In this document: piece after piece, positions 6,469 to 14,794 of the stretch
Layout of the letters: every line of letters begins with the position of its first letter
Numbering within the stretch: position 1 is the stretch's first letter
Source: XN24 sp047921395
GTDB lineage: Bacteria; Pseudomonadota; Gammaproteobacteria; Steroidobacterales; XN24
Direction of reading: 5' to 3'
Length of the DNA: 64,000 nt
NCBI GenBank assembly: GCA_047921395.1
Contig: JBLRWH010000003.1
Location: forward strand, 1-64,000
Made by a program: the position numbers and the translations under genes
The notes under the pieces: model-generated
Told to the model about the DNA's origin: nothing
What the model saw: only the letters and a program-made list of their open reading frames with translations
The model's database searches: none

Positions 6469-8517
6469 ATGTCCCAGTCGCTGCGCATCTTGTTGGTTGC
6501 GGATGATCCGGAGGTCATCCGGAAGATCGGTCAGGGCCTGCAAAGGCAGGATTCCGGCCTGATCCTGATCGAGGGCGCGGATACCGTGCACACGGCGCGC
6601 CGTCGACTCGGTTCCGGCGCGTACGACCTCGCGCTGGTCGACCTGTCGCTCGGCCAGGACGATGGCCTGCACCTGTTATCCGACCTCCAGGAGATCGCCC
6701 CGGAGCTGCCCCTCGTGGCGGTCGCAGCCGATGATGCTGCGCCCGACATGCTCGCGTGTCTCGCGCACGGCGCACACGACCGGGTGGCTCCCGAGGCACT
6801 GGAGTCGGCCGGACTGCTCGATCGCCTGCAGAGCGCGGCGGCGCGCGCGCGCGCGGGACGGCTCGCCCGGCGGCGGAGCCAGCTCATGACCGCGAGCCTG
6901 GCGGCCACCGGGGATCTCGCCTGGCACTACGGGGGCGACGGCGAGGTATGGCTTGCCGCCGCGGACCCCGCCGCCTGGCAGCTGCCCGGGCCCGAATGCT
7001 CCGAGTCACTGGAAGACCTGCGCGCCCGGATCCACCCGGATGACCGCGAGATGGTATTGCGGCGAATCGGGGAGCTCCTCGAGACCGAGCAGCAGTGGCA
7101 GCTGGAGGCGCGGGTAAAAGTGGGTGGTGGCGCCTATCGATGGTGCACGCTGCGCGGTCACGCTCATCTCGATCCGCAGGGCAGGCTCGAGCGGGCCGCT
7201 GGGATGATCTCCGACGCCCAGCGCCAGCAGAAGGCGCTGCGCGATCTCGAGCAGGCCCGCCGGTTCCTCCGCGCGGTGTTCGATTCGTCGCGGGCGCCGC
7301 AGGCCATCCTGGATTCCGCGGCTGTCATCACGGACTGCAACCAGGCCTGGCTCGCGCTGGACGACCCCGCCTGCCATGCCGGCAAGGCCTTCGGGCAGGG
7401 CAGCCTGTTCGCCGACGGCCACGCCGCTGGGCGTGATTTCGGCGACCTCGACCTCGGCCAGCTCGCACGCGGCATCCGGCAGGTCCTGGGCGGCGTGGCA
7501 GATCACTTCCAATGCGAATACGGCGATGGCCAGCGCCGCTGGCGGATCGGCGTGACACCCCTGCTCAACCCGGGCATCGCCGGTGCAGTGGTCAGCCATG
7601 AGGAGATCACCGCGATGCGGCGGGAGGAAGGCGAGGCACACGCAAAGCTGGAGGCCCTCGAGCGCGACCTGCTTGCCATCAGTGGGCCGTTCTTTCGCGT
7701 CGCCGCTGACTTCGTGGTCCTCTCAGCCAATGAGGACGGCCAGGCGCTCGGGCGCGCGCCGCATCTCGGGCGGGATGTGCTCCGCGTCCTGCCGCGCGTC
7801 CATGCGGATGCCGTCGGCAACGCGCTGGCCGCGATCTCCGCTGGCGCCCGGGCTGCGGTGCGCGACAGCCGGCCGCGTGACGGGCAGGTGTTTCGCTGGC
7901 TGGTAACCCGCCGCGGGGACCTGACGGGCAACGGGGACGGATTTCTCGTCCATGGCGTCGATGTGTCCGATCTTGCCGCGCAGGCCGAGGCCGCCCCGGA
8001 CCCGGGACCGGGCGAGCAGGCTCTGGCCGCGCTGCGCGGCGAGCTGGAGCAGGAGCGGCAGCTGCTGGCGTCCGCCCGTGCGACGCTCGCGGCCATGACC
8101 GCGGAGTCCGAAAGCCTGGGAGCGCGCCTCGCCGAGGAAAAGAGATATGTCGGTGGGTTGCGCGAGGCGCTGGCGGCCGCCGAGGCGCGGCTCGAGGAGC
8201 TCGGCGCGGGCCTCGAGCAGGCGCGACGCGAGACCGAGGACGTGCGCCGCAGGGAGGCGGATTCCGAGCAGGAAGGACGCCGGCTTGCCGAGGCGCTCGA
8301 GGGTGAACGCACCGCGCACGGCGAGACCGTGGCCGCGCTGTCGAAAGCCGAGCAGGCCCAGGCCGCCCTGCACGCCCGGCTCGAGCGCGCGCAGGGCGAG
8401 CTGCGCACGGAAATCGAAAGCCTCGTCGGGCGCGTGTTCACGCCCCTCCTGGACCAGGGCGGGTCTCGGCCGGATGCGGTCGCCGCGGTTGACAGGCACA
8501 AGAGCAAGGCCCGCTGA
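6469..8517 (+). CDS. Receiver - PAS - coiled-coil protein without an output domain
   Basis: 682 aa. The N-terminal CheY-like receiver (about 5-125) keeps an Asp in LALVDLSLGQ. Then come a PAS fold with a PAC-like end (about 135-260: RIHPDDREM, YRWCTLRGHAHLDPQGRLERAAGMISDA), a second PAS-like region (about 265-385) and a third weaker one (about 395-505). Residues about 515-660 are a long Glu/Ala/Leu/Arg-rich coiled coil. No kinase, GGDEF, EAL, HD-GYP or DNA-binding domain is present, so it should signal by protein contact. The EAL-type gene begins 15 bp downstream on the same strand and is the natural partner. The Shine-Dalgarno before the ATG is weak. Confidence 0.7.
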   Translation: MSQSLRILLVADDPEVIRKIGQGLQRQDSGLILIEGADTVHTARRRLGSGAYDLALVDLSLGQDDGLHLLSDLQEIAPELPLVAVAADDAAPDMLACLAHGAHDRVAPEALESAGLLDRLQSAAARARAGRLARRRSQLMTASLAATGDLAWHYGGDGEVWLAAADPAAWQLPGPECSESLEDLRARIHPDDREMVLRRIGELLETEQQWQLEARVKVGGGAYRWCTLRGHAHLDPQGRLERAAGMISDAQRQQKALRDLEQARRFLRAVFDSSRAPQAILDSAAVITDCNQAWLALDDPACHAGKAFGQGSLFADGHAAGRDFGDLDLGQLARGIRQVLGGVADHFQCEYGDGQRRWRIGVTPLLNPGIAGAVVSHEEITAMRREEGEAHAKLEALERDLLAISGPFFRVAADFVVLSANEDGQALGRAPHLGRDVLRVLPRVHADAVGNALAAISAGARAAVRDSRPRDGQVFRWLVTRRGDLTGNGDGFLVHGVDVSDLAAQAEAAPDPGPGEQALAALRGELEQERQLLASARATLAAMTAESESLGARLAEEKRYVGGLREALAAAEARLEELGAGLEQARRETEDVRRREADSEQEGRRLAEALEGERTAHGETVAALSKAEQAQAALHARLERAQGELRTEIESLVGRVFTPLLDQGGSRPDAVAAVDRHKSKAR

Positions 8518-8532
8518 GCCGTGGAAGATGCA

Positions 8533-9675
8533 ATGACCGTTCGGCGCCTCCTGATCCTGGGCAGCGACGAGCTGGATATCACGACGCTCGGCGAGGCGGC
8601 GGCGGCCTTCGGGCTGTTGCTGCGCCGGGTCTCGAGCGAGGCCGGCCTGGTGCCCGTGCTCGCGGACTTCGGCCCCGATGCGGTGATCGTCGATCCGGCC
8701 GCTCTCGGGAGCGCACCGGCGGCGACCCTGCGCGCCCTGTCCGAAGCGGGCGCCAACCTGCTGCTGCTTGGCCGTCCCGACGACCCCGGGGTCAGGATGG
8801 CCCGGGATCTTGCCACAGCAGAGGGGCTGAACGTCGCCGGCATCCTGGCGAGGCCCGTAGCGGCCGAGGGGCTTGAAGTCGCACTGCGCACCATGGCCGG
8901 CGAGCTGGTGTTTTCGGCGGCCGACATCGCCGGTGCCGTCATGCGCGGCGAGATTACGACCTGGTACCAGATGCAGCTGTCGCGGAGCGGCAAGGGCTGG
9001 CGGACCGCCGGCGCCGAGGCCCTGGCCCGCTGGCAGCACCCGGACCACGGGGTGCTGCTGCCCTATTCGTTCGTTCCCGCGGCCGAGGCAGAGGGCCAGA
9101 TTGCCGCCATCACCGACTGCATGCTGCACAATTCGGTCCAGCAGCTTGGGGTTTGGCGCCGGGCCGGCATCTCGTTACGCATCGGCGTCAACCTGTCACC
9201 ATCGCTCGTCACCGACCCCGAGTTTCCCGAGCGCCTCGCCCGGCTGATGAGCGAGTTCGACGTCCCCGCCCGCCAGCTGGTGCTGGAGGTGCCGGAGTCC
9301 GCGCTTGCCGACGTCCCGCAGGGCTTCCACAGCGTCCTCGCACGGCTCCGGATTCATGGCTTCGGCCTCGCGCTGGAGCATTTCGGCCGGGGCACGTCAT
9401 CGGTGGCGGAGCTGTATCGCACGCCATTCAGCGACCTGAAAATCGATCGGCGCCTCGTAAAGCTGCTCGACGAGGACGAGGATGCCCGCCGGCTGGTGCG
9501 GGGGATCATCCTGCTGGCGCACGAGCTTGGCCTCGAGACCACGGCCGAGGCCGTAGAGACCCGCGAGGCGCTGGACTTCCTGCACGAGGCGGGCTGTGAT
9601 CGCGTGCAGGGCTACGTGATCAGCAGGCCGCTGCCGGCCCCCGAGTTCCAGGGTGTGGTGGCGCACTGGAGCTGA
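8533..9675 (+). CDS. Degenerate EAL-domain protein with N-terminal receiver-like domain
   Basis: 380 aa from the ATG at 8533, preceded by GGAAG; an in-frame GTG at 8521 is possible. Residues 1-125 look like a receiver (Asp54 in VIVDPAALG) but have Arg107 in place of the conserved Lys. The EAL domain (about 140-375) keeps Glu162 of EAL (AEALARW), Asn220, Glu252, Lys303, Glu339 and Gln359. The paired metal-binding Asp-Asp of DDFGTG is replaced by Glu282-His283 (LEHFGRG). Loss of that pair usually abolishes c-di-GMP hydrolysis, so this is more likely a c-di-GMP receptor or a protein-interaction module than an active phosphodiesterase. It probably forms an operon with the 6469-8517 gene. Confidence 0.8.
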   Translation: MTVRRLLILGSDELDITTLGEAAAAFGLLLRRVSSEAGLVPVLADFGPDAVIVDPAALGSAPAATLRALSEAGANLLLLGRPDDPGVRMARDLATAEGLNVAGILARPVAAEGLEVALRTMAGELVFSAADIAGAVMRGEITTWYQMQLSRSGKGWRTAGAEALARWQHPDHGVLLPYSFVPAAEAEGQIAAITDCMLHNSVQQLGVWRRAGISLRIGVNLSPSLVTDPEFPERLARLMSEFDVPARQLVLEVPESALADVPQGFHSVLARLRIHGFGLALEHFGRGTSSVAELYRTPFSDLKIDRRLVKLLDEDEDARRLVRGIILLAHELGLETTAEAVETREALDFLHEAGCDRVQGYVISRPLPAPEFQGVVAHWS

Positions 9676-9781
9676 GCCAGCGGCCGACATGCCGGTCCGA
9701 GGCGCCGGCCGTTCGCTGAGCCGAGCCGTATAATCAGCTGCACGGGCGCCACTGGAGCGTCGTTGCATGGAGCTGTCCCTG

Positions 9782-11884
9782 ATGACCAGATTCATCCAGA
9801 TCGTCCTGGGCCTGTTCGGGCTGCTCCTGGTACTGGTCCTGGCGGCGGTCATTCTCATCCCGATGTTCGTGGACCCGAATGACTACCGCGACGAGATCGC
9901 CCGAGCGGTCGAGGAGCGGACCGGCCGCAGCCTGGAAATCCAGGGCGAAATCTCCCTGAGCGTGTTCCCGTGGCTCGGGCTGGAGGTCGGCGCCGTGCGG
10001 CTCGGCAATCCGCCCGGGTTCGGCGACGAGCCGTTCGTCGAGATCCGTTCGGCCGGCGTCGGGGCGCGGCTGCTGCCGCTGTTGTCCCGGCGGCTCGAGG
10101 TCAGCACGCTGCGGCTCGACGGCCTGCGAGTCGACCTCGTCAGGCGCGCCGACGGTTCGACCAACTGGGACGGCCTCGGCGGCGATGAGGACGCAGCGGC
10201 GACGCCAACCCCTGCCGAGGATCGCGGCCAGTTCACGCTCGAACAGGTCGGAGGGCTGCGGCTCACCGACGCGCTGATCCGGTACCGGGATCTCGGGGAA
10301 GGCACGGTCGTCGAGGCCGCGATTCCGACGCTTTCGACGGGCGAACTGGCTCCGGGCCAGGCGTTCACCCTGGAATTGGAGGCAGCGATCACGTCGGCCC
10401 CGGACGCGGAGGCCATCCGGGTGCGGCTTGCGGCGTCCGTCCTGGTGGCGGAAGGCCCCTTGTTCGAGATCGAGGCGCTCGGGCTCGGCTTCGAGCTCGG
10501 CGGCCCCGGCGTGCCGGGGGGCTCCCAGGCGGGCAGAATCGATGCGCCGCGGGTGACGGCGGATCTCGGCGCGCAGACGCTGGCCGTCCCGGCGTGGACG
10601 TTCGAGGCCGCGGGCCTGCGTGGCAGCGGTGAGCTGGCAGGGACGCAGATCGTCGACGCGCCGGCCTTCGTCGGGCGTGTCAGCCTGGAGGAGTTTTCCC
10701 CGCGAGGGCTGCTGGAGCGCCTCGGGGAACGGGGACCCGATACCGCCGATCGCGCGGTCCTGGGCAAAGCGTCGCTCGAGGCCAGCTTCCGGGCCGGCGC
10801 CGATGAGGCGCAGTTCGAGGATCTGCGGGTCATGCTCGACGACACCACGCTCACTGGCAAGGCGGGGATCGGGTTCGGCGAACCGCTGCGGATTCGCGCC
10901 GAGCTCCAGCTGGATGCCATCGATCTCGATCGCTACCTGCCGCCGGAGGCTGAAGCATCGGCGGACGCCCCGCCGGCCGAGGACGCGCCGCTGGCCTTCG
11001 ATTGGCTGCGCGGATTGGACCTCGATGCCTCGTTCCAAGCAGGCACGTTGAAGGTCAATGGCCTGACCCTGTCGGATCTGGAGGGACGCGCCGTCGCCAG
11101 GGACGGCGTGTTGACGCTGCAGCCCTTCGACGCGGCCCTGTATGGCGGTCAGGTGCGCGGCAGCGCGCGGCTCGACGCCCGCCAGGCGCCGGCCACCCTG
11201 AGCCTCGAACAATCGCTGTCGTCGCTGCAGCTTCTGCCGTTCGTGCAGGACCTCGCGGACTTCGATCGGCTCACGGGCGTCGCGCAGCTCAACGCGAAGC
11301 TGGCCACCACGGCGTCCAGCGTGGCGGGGCTGACCTCGGGCCTCAACGGCGAATTGTCGTTCGACCTCAGCGAGGGCGCGCTGCAAGGCGTGAACCTGTG
11401 GTTCGAGATCCAGCGTGCCTATGCTCTTGCCAGGGGTCGGGAGGCGCCGCAAAAGACGTCGCCGGATACGCCTTTCAGGCAGCTCAAGGGCACCGCGGTG
11501 ATCCGCGACGGCATGCTGGTCAACCAGGATCTCGTCGGCGGCCTGCCTTTCCTGGCCCTCGCCGGGCGCGGCGAGATCGACCTCGCCGCGGCAGAACTCG
11601 ATTATCGCCTCAACGCCACCGTGATCCGCGAGGCCGTCGATGAGGCGACCGGGGCGGCGAGCGAACTCGCCGGCATGAGCGTCCCGCTGCGCCTCCGTGG
11701 CAGCCTCGACTCGCCGTCAGTCAGCGTGGATGTCTCGGGCCTGCTGCGTGACCGGGCCGAGCGGGAGGCCCTGCGGCGCCTGGGCCTGGAGGCCGAGGAG
11801 GGCACGGATGCCGAGGAACAGCTGAAGGAGAAGGCGCTCGACAAGGTCCGCGGGCTGTTCGATCGCAAGACCCGCGGCGACTGA
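9782..11884 (+). CDS. asmA: AsmA family inner-membrane protein
   Basis: 700 aa from the ATG at 9782, with GGAG nine bases upstream. An ATG at 9767 would add five residues. One N-terminal membrane helix (about residues 5-27) is followed by the family signature FVDPNDYRDEIARAVEERTG and a long periplasmic region of beta-rich repeats with NWDGL and LFRLE-type segments, ending near residue 690. AsmA-like proteins are bridge-like lipid-transfer candidates that influence outer-membrane biogenesis and LPS or phospholipid traffic. The order asmA - (SRPBCC) - mutY - yggX matches the asmA-mutY-yggX order known in Pseudomonas, except for the inserted SRPBCC gene. The next gene starts 4 bp after the stop. 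Confidence 0.88.
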   Translation: MTRFIQIVLGLFGLLLVLVLAAVILIPMFVDPNDYRDEIARAVEERTGRSLEIQGEISLSVFPWLGLEVGAVRLGNPPGFGDEPFVEIRSAGVGARLLPLLSRRLEVSTLRLDGLRVDLVRRADGSTNWDGLGGDEDAAATPTPAEDRGQFTLEQVGGLRLTDALIRYRDLGEGTVVEAAIPTLSTGELAPGQAFTLELEAAITSAPDAEAIRVRLAASVLVAEGPLFEIEALGLGFELGGPGVPGGSQAGRIDAPRVTADLGAQTLAVPAWTFEAAGLRGSGELAGTQIVDAPAFVGRVSLEEFSPRGLLERLGERGPDTADRAVLGKASLEASFRAGADEAQFEDLRVMLDDTTLTGKAGIGFGEPLRIRAELQLDAIDLDRYLPPEAEASADAPPAEDAPLAFDWLRGLDLDASFQAGTLKVNGLTLSDLEGRAVARDGVLTLQPFDAALYGGQVRGSARLDARQAPATLSLEQSLSSLQLLPFVQDLADFDRLTGVAQLNAKLATTASSVAGLTSGLNGELSFDLSEGALQGVNLWFEIQRAYALARGREAPQKTSPDTPFRQLKGTAVIRDGMLVNQDLVGGLPFLALAGRGEIDLAAAELDYRLNATVIREAVDEATGAASELAGMSVPLRLRGSLDSPSVSVDVSGLLRDRAEREALRRLGLEAEEGTDAEEQLKEKALDKVRGLFDRKTRGD

Positions 11885-11888
11885 GGGC

Positions 11889-12485
11889 ATGGCGCGGCGC
11901 TCATCCCGGGTCGACCGGCGCACTCCGCGCGGCGCCGTGCTGGGCGGCGTGATGGCGTTGCTCGCGCCGCTGGCCGGGGCGCACGCCTTCGAACTGGTCT
12001 CGGTGAAGACGGCGCGCGATGGTCCCGCCTACCTGCTCAGGATCGAGGCGGTGTTCGATGCCGTGTCGCCGGAGCGCATGCTGGCGGTGTTGAGCGATTA
12101 CGAGCACATTCACGAGCTGCACCCGCAGATCCTGGAGAGCCGCTCGCTGGGCAAGGTGGCGCCCGCGACAGAAGAGGTCTTCTCGCGCTTCAGGGGCTGC
12201 GTACTCTTCCTGTGCCAGACCCTGAACCGGGTGGAGCGCATTCGCCGGCAGGGCAATGCGCTGGTCGCGGAGGACGTTCCCGGGCGTGGCTCTTTCAGCG
12301 ACGGCCACACGGAATGGCAGTTCACCCGCGAGGGCGACGGGGCCCGGCTGCATTACGAGGCCCGCTTCGTGCCGGCGTTCAGCGTAGCGCCGGTCTTCGG
12401 CCCCGCGGCGCTGGCGCGCTCGCTGGAGCGCATGACGCTCGAGACGATGGCGGAGACCCACCGGCGAGCGCTCCAGCGCCGATGA
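11889..12485 (+). CDS. Exported SRPBCC (START/cyclase-fold) protein
   Basis: 198 aa. A signal peptide covers about residues 1-33 (basic start, hydrophobic core around GGVMALLAPLAGAHA, cleavage before FELV). The mature part has the SRPBCC pattern: VFDAVSPERMLAVLSDYEHIHELHPQI near the start, GRGSFSDGHTEWQFTREGDG in the middle and a long C-terminal helix with RSLERMTLETMAETHR. The fold binds hydrophobic ligands such as lipids or quinones. Its position between asmA and mutY, 4 bp after the asmA stop and overlapping the mutY start by 4 bp (ATGA), suggests a role with AsmA in envelope lipid handling. That is inference only. Confidence 0.75.
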   Translation: MARRSSRVDRRTPRGAVLGGVMALLAPLAGAHAFELVSVKTARDGPAYLLRIEAVFDAVSPERMLAVLSDYEHIHELHPQILESRSLGKVAPATEEVFSRFRGCVLFLCQTLNRVERIRRQGNALVAEDVPGRGSFSDGHTEWQFTREGDGARLHYEARFVPAFSVAPVFGPAALARSLERMTLETMAETHRRALQRR

Positions 12486-13558
12486 CTGAGGGGATCGCCC
12501 CGGCGTTGCTCGCGTGGCACGAGGAGGCGGGGCGGCACGACCTGCCCTGGCAGCTCGACCGCTCGCCCTACCCGGTCTGGATTTCCGAAATCATGCTCCA
12601 GCAGACCCAGGTCGCGACGGTGATCCCGTATTTCCGGCGATTCATGGCGCGCTTTCCGGATGTCGCCGCGCTGGCCGGGGCGCCGCTGGACGAGGTCCTG
12701 CACCACTGGTCGGGGCTCGGCTATTACGCGCGAGCGCGCAACCTCCACCGGGCCGCGCAGGCGATCATGACCGCGCACGGGGGGCGGTTCCCGCAGGATT
12801 ACGCGGCGGTCTGCGCCTTGCCGGGCATCGGTCGCTCGACGGCGGGCGCGATCCTCGCGCAGGCTTTCGGACAGCGTCACCCGATTCTCGACGGCAACGT
12901 GAAGCGCGTGCTCGCGCGTCTGCATGCCGTGCCGGGCTGGCCGGGGGAGCCGGCAGTCGAGCGGCAGCTGTGGGGCTTCGCTGACCGGCACACGCCGGCG
13001 GCGCGGGTCGGGGCTTACACCCAGGCCATCATGGATCTCGGCGCCACGGTCTGCCGGCGGGGGCGCCCTGCCTGCGAGCGCTGCCCGGTCGCCGACGCCT
13101 GCGATGCCCGCGCGCTCGGCAGGGAGGCGGATTTCCCGGCCCCACGCCCCCGGCGCACGCGGCCACGCCGGCACACCCGGATGCTGCTGCTGCAGGACGC
13201 CGCGGGGGCGGTGCTGCTGGAGCAGCGTCCGCCGCTGGGCATCTGGGGCGGACTCTGGTGCCCGCCCGAACTCGGTGCCGAATCGGCCGCGGACTGGGCC
13301 ACCCGCGTGCTCGGCACGAGCATCGCACCGGCGCCGCCGCTCGCGCCGGTGCGCCACGGCTTCACGCACTTCGAGCTCGAGATCGAGCCGGTCCCTGCCC
13401 GCATCGAGGCGCCGCCGCCGGTGTCGATGGAGCCGGGCCGGTGGGTCTGGTATAACGCCCACTCCCCGGCAAAGCTCGGGCTCGCGGCGATCGTGAGCCG
13501 TCTGATCGATGCCCAGGCGCAGCTGCGCGCCGCCGATGCAGTCAAGGAATCACCATGA
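12482..13558 (+). CDS. mutY: Adenine DNA glycosylase MutY
   Basis: 358 aa. It removes adenine mispaired with 8-oxoguanine and so prevents G:C to T:A changes after oxidative damage. Catalytic Glu36 lies in SEIMLQQTQVATV. The helix-hairpin-helix reads LPGIGRSTAGAIL, with the catalytic Asp (about 137) in HPILDGNVKRVLARL. Four cysteines in C-x6-C-x2-C-x5-C (CRRGRPACERCPVADAC, about 190-207) bind a [4Fe-4S] cluster. A C-terminal NUDIX-like domain for 8-oxoG recognition follows. I chose the ATG at 12482 over upstream extensions because the protein then begins as other MutY proteins do (LLAWHEEAGRHDLPW). It overlaps both neighbours by 4 bp. Confidence 0.97.
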   Translation: MTEGIAPALLAWHEEAGRHDLPWQLDRSPYPVWISEIMLQQTQVATVIPYFRRFMARFPDVAALAGAPLDEVLHHWSGLGYYARARNLHRAAQAIMTAHGGRFPQDYAAVCALPGIGRSTAGAILAQAFGQRHPILDGNVKRVLARLHAVPGWPGEPAVERQLWGFADRHTPAARVGAYTQAIMDLGATVCRRGRPACERCPVADACDARALGREADFPAPRPRRTRPRRHTRMLLLQDAAGAVLLEQRPPLGIWGGLWCPPELGAESAADWATRVLGTSIAPAPPLAPVRHGFTHFELEIEPVPARIEAPPPVSMEPGRWVWYNAHSPAKLGLAAIVSRLIDAQAQLRAADAVKESP

Positions 13559-13824
13559 GCAGAACCGTCCAGTGCGTGCTGTTGGGCCGTGAGGCCGAGG
13601 GCCTCGACCGGCCTCCCTATCCCGGCGAACTCGGCCAGCGCATCTACGAGCAGGTCTCCAAGGAAGCCTGGCGCCAGTGGCTCGGACACCAGACCATGCT
13701 GATCAACGAGTATCGTCTCGTCGTCATCGAGCCCGAGGCGCGGAAGTTCCTGCGCGAGCAGATGGAGCAGTATTTTTTCGGCGAAGGCGTCGACAAGCCC
13801 GAGGGTTACGTCCCGCCGGAATGA
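13555..13824 (+). CDS. yggX: Probable Fe(2+)-trafficking protein YggX
   Basis: 89 aa, the standard YggX length. It begins MSRTVQCVLLGREAEGLDRP, with the single conserved N-terminal Cys that is key for oxidative-stress function, and continues with YPGELGQRIYEQVSKEAW, MLINEYRL and FFGEGVDKPEGYVPP. YggX is thought to handle labile iron and protect Fe-S enzymes, which suits its coupling to the Fe-S protein MutY (4-bp ATGA overlap). Its stop codon ends one base before the stop of the convergent egtD gene, so the two transcripts must overlap at their 3' ends unless they are terminated by other means. Confidence 0.96.
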   Translation: MSRTVQCVLLGREAEGLDRPPYPGELGQRIYEQVSKEAWRQWLGHQTMLINEYRLVVIEPEARKFLREQMEQYFFGEGVDKPEGYVPPE

Positions 13825-13825
13825 C

Positions 13826-14794
13826 TCAGGCGGCCGCGAGCAGCTGTACCGAGAACAGCGCTTCCGGGTCGGTCCACACCCGCGCGACGGCAAAACCGTT
13901 CGCTTCGGCCAGGCTGCGGAACCCCTCCAGCGAGTACTTGTGGGAGTACTCGGTGACCAGGATCTCGCCCGGGGCGAACGCGAAATCGTGTCCCGCCACG
14001 TGCACGGTCTGCGCGCGGGTGCTGATCAGGCGCATCTCGATCCGGCCCGCGGCCTCGTCCCAGACGGCCTCGTGGCGGAATGCGCGGAGGTCGAAATCCG
14101 CGCCCAGCTCCCGGTTCAGCCGGACCAGCAGGTTGAGGTTGAATTCCGCGGTGACGCCGGCCGCATCGTTGTAGGCGCGCTCGAGGAGGGCACGGTCCTT
14201 CTCCAGGTCCACGCCGATCAGCATCGCGCCGCCAGGCCCGACGTCGCTCCGCACGGTGCGCAGCAGGTCCGCCGCCATGCCGCGCGGGAAATTGCCGATG
14301 GTCGAGCCCGGGAAGAACGCCACGTTGCGGCATACCGTGCCGTGCTTCGGCTCCGGCAGGTCGAAGGGCTCGGTAAAATCCGCGTTGACCGGCAATACTT
14401 CGAGCCCGGGGAAATCGGCGGCGATCCGGCCCGCGGCCGCGAGCAGGTGCTCGCGCGAAATCTCGACCGGGACATAGGCCGCCGGGGCTTCGAGCCGGGC
14501 GAGCAACAGCTCCGTCTTCAGTGCCGAGCCCGAGCCCAGCTCGATGAGCCGCACGCCCGGGCCGAGGGCTGCCGCCATTTCCGCGCCGTGGGCCTCGAGG
14601 ATCGAGACCTCGGTCCGGGTGGGGTAGTACTCGGGCAGCTCGGTGATGGCGTCGAACAGCTTCGAGCCCCGCTGGTCGTAAAAATACAGCGAGGGAACGT
14701 TCTTGCTTGGCAGCGCCAGGCCGCGCAGCACGTCGTCGAGCATCACGGCCTCATCCGGGCTGAAGTCGGCGAGGCTGTGCAGGTTGGCCGTCAT
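13826..14794 (-). CDS. egtD: L-histidine N-alpha-methyltransferase EgtD
   Basis: 322 aa. EgtD trimethylates histidine to hercynine using SAM, the first step of ergothioneine synthesis. Family features are FFYDQRGSKLFDAITELPEYYPTRTE-type sequence near the start (LYFYDQRGSKLFDAIT), the SAM site VRLIELGSGSALKTELLL (about residue 80), FFPGSTIGNF and EYSHKYSLEGF near the end. The ATG at 14794 overlaps the stop of egtB by 4 bp, so the pair is translationally coupled in the order egtB-egtD. Ergothioneine is a thiol antioxidant, consistent with the yggX/mutY neighbours, although those are on the opposite strand. Confidence 0.95.
   Translation of the reverse strand: MTANLHSLADFSPDEAVMLDDVLRGLALPSKNVPSLYFYDQRGSKLFDAITELPEYYPTRTEVSILEAHGAEMAAALGPGVRLIELGSGSALKTELLLARLEAPAAYVPVEISREHLLAAAGRIAADFPGLEVLPVNADFTEPFDLPEPKHGTVCRNVAFFPGSTIGNFPRGMAADLLRTVRSDVGPGGAMLIGVDLEKDRALLERAYNDAAGVTAEFNLNLLVRLNRELGADFDLRAFRHEAVWDEAAGRIEMRLISTRAQTVHVAGHDFAFAPGEILVTEYSHKYSLEGFRSLAEANGFAVARVWTDPEALFSVQLLAAA

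Noticed and set aside
9734..11452. A 572-codon minus-strand ORF opposite asmA
   Set aside because: Antisense shadow; AsmA signatures on the plus strand decide the frame.
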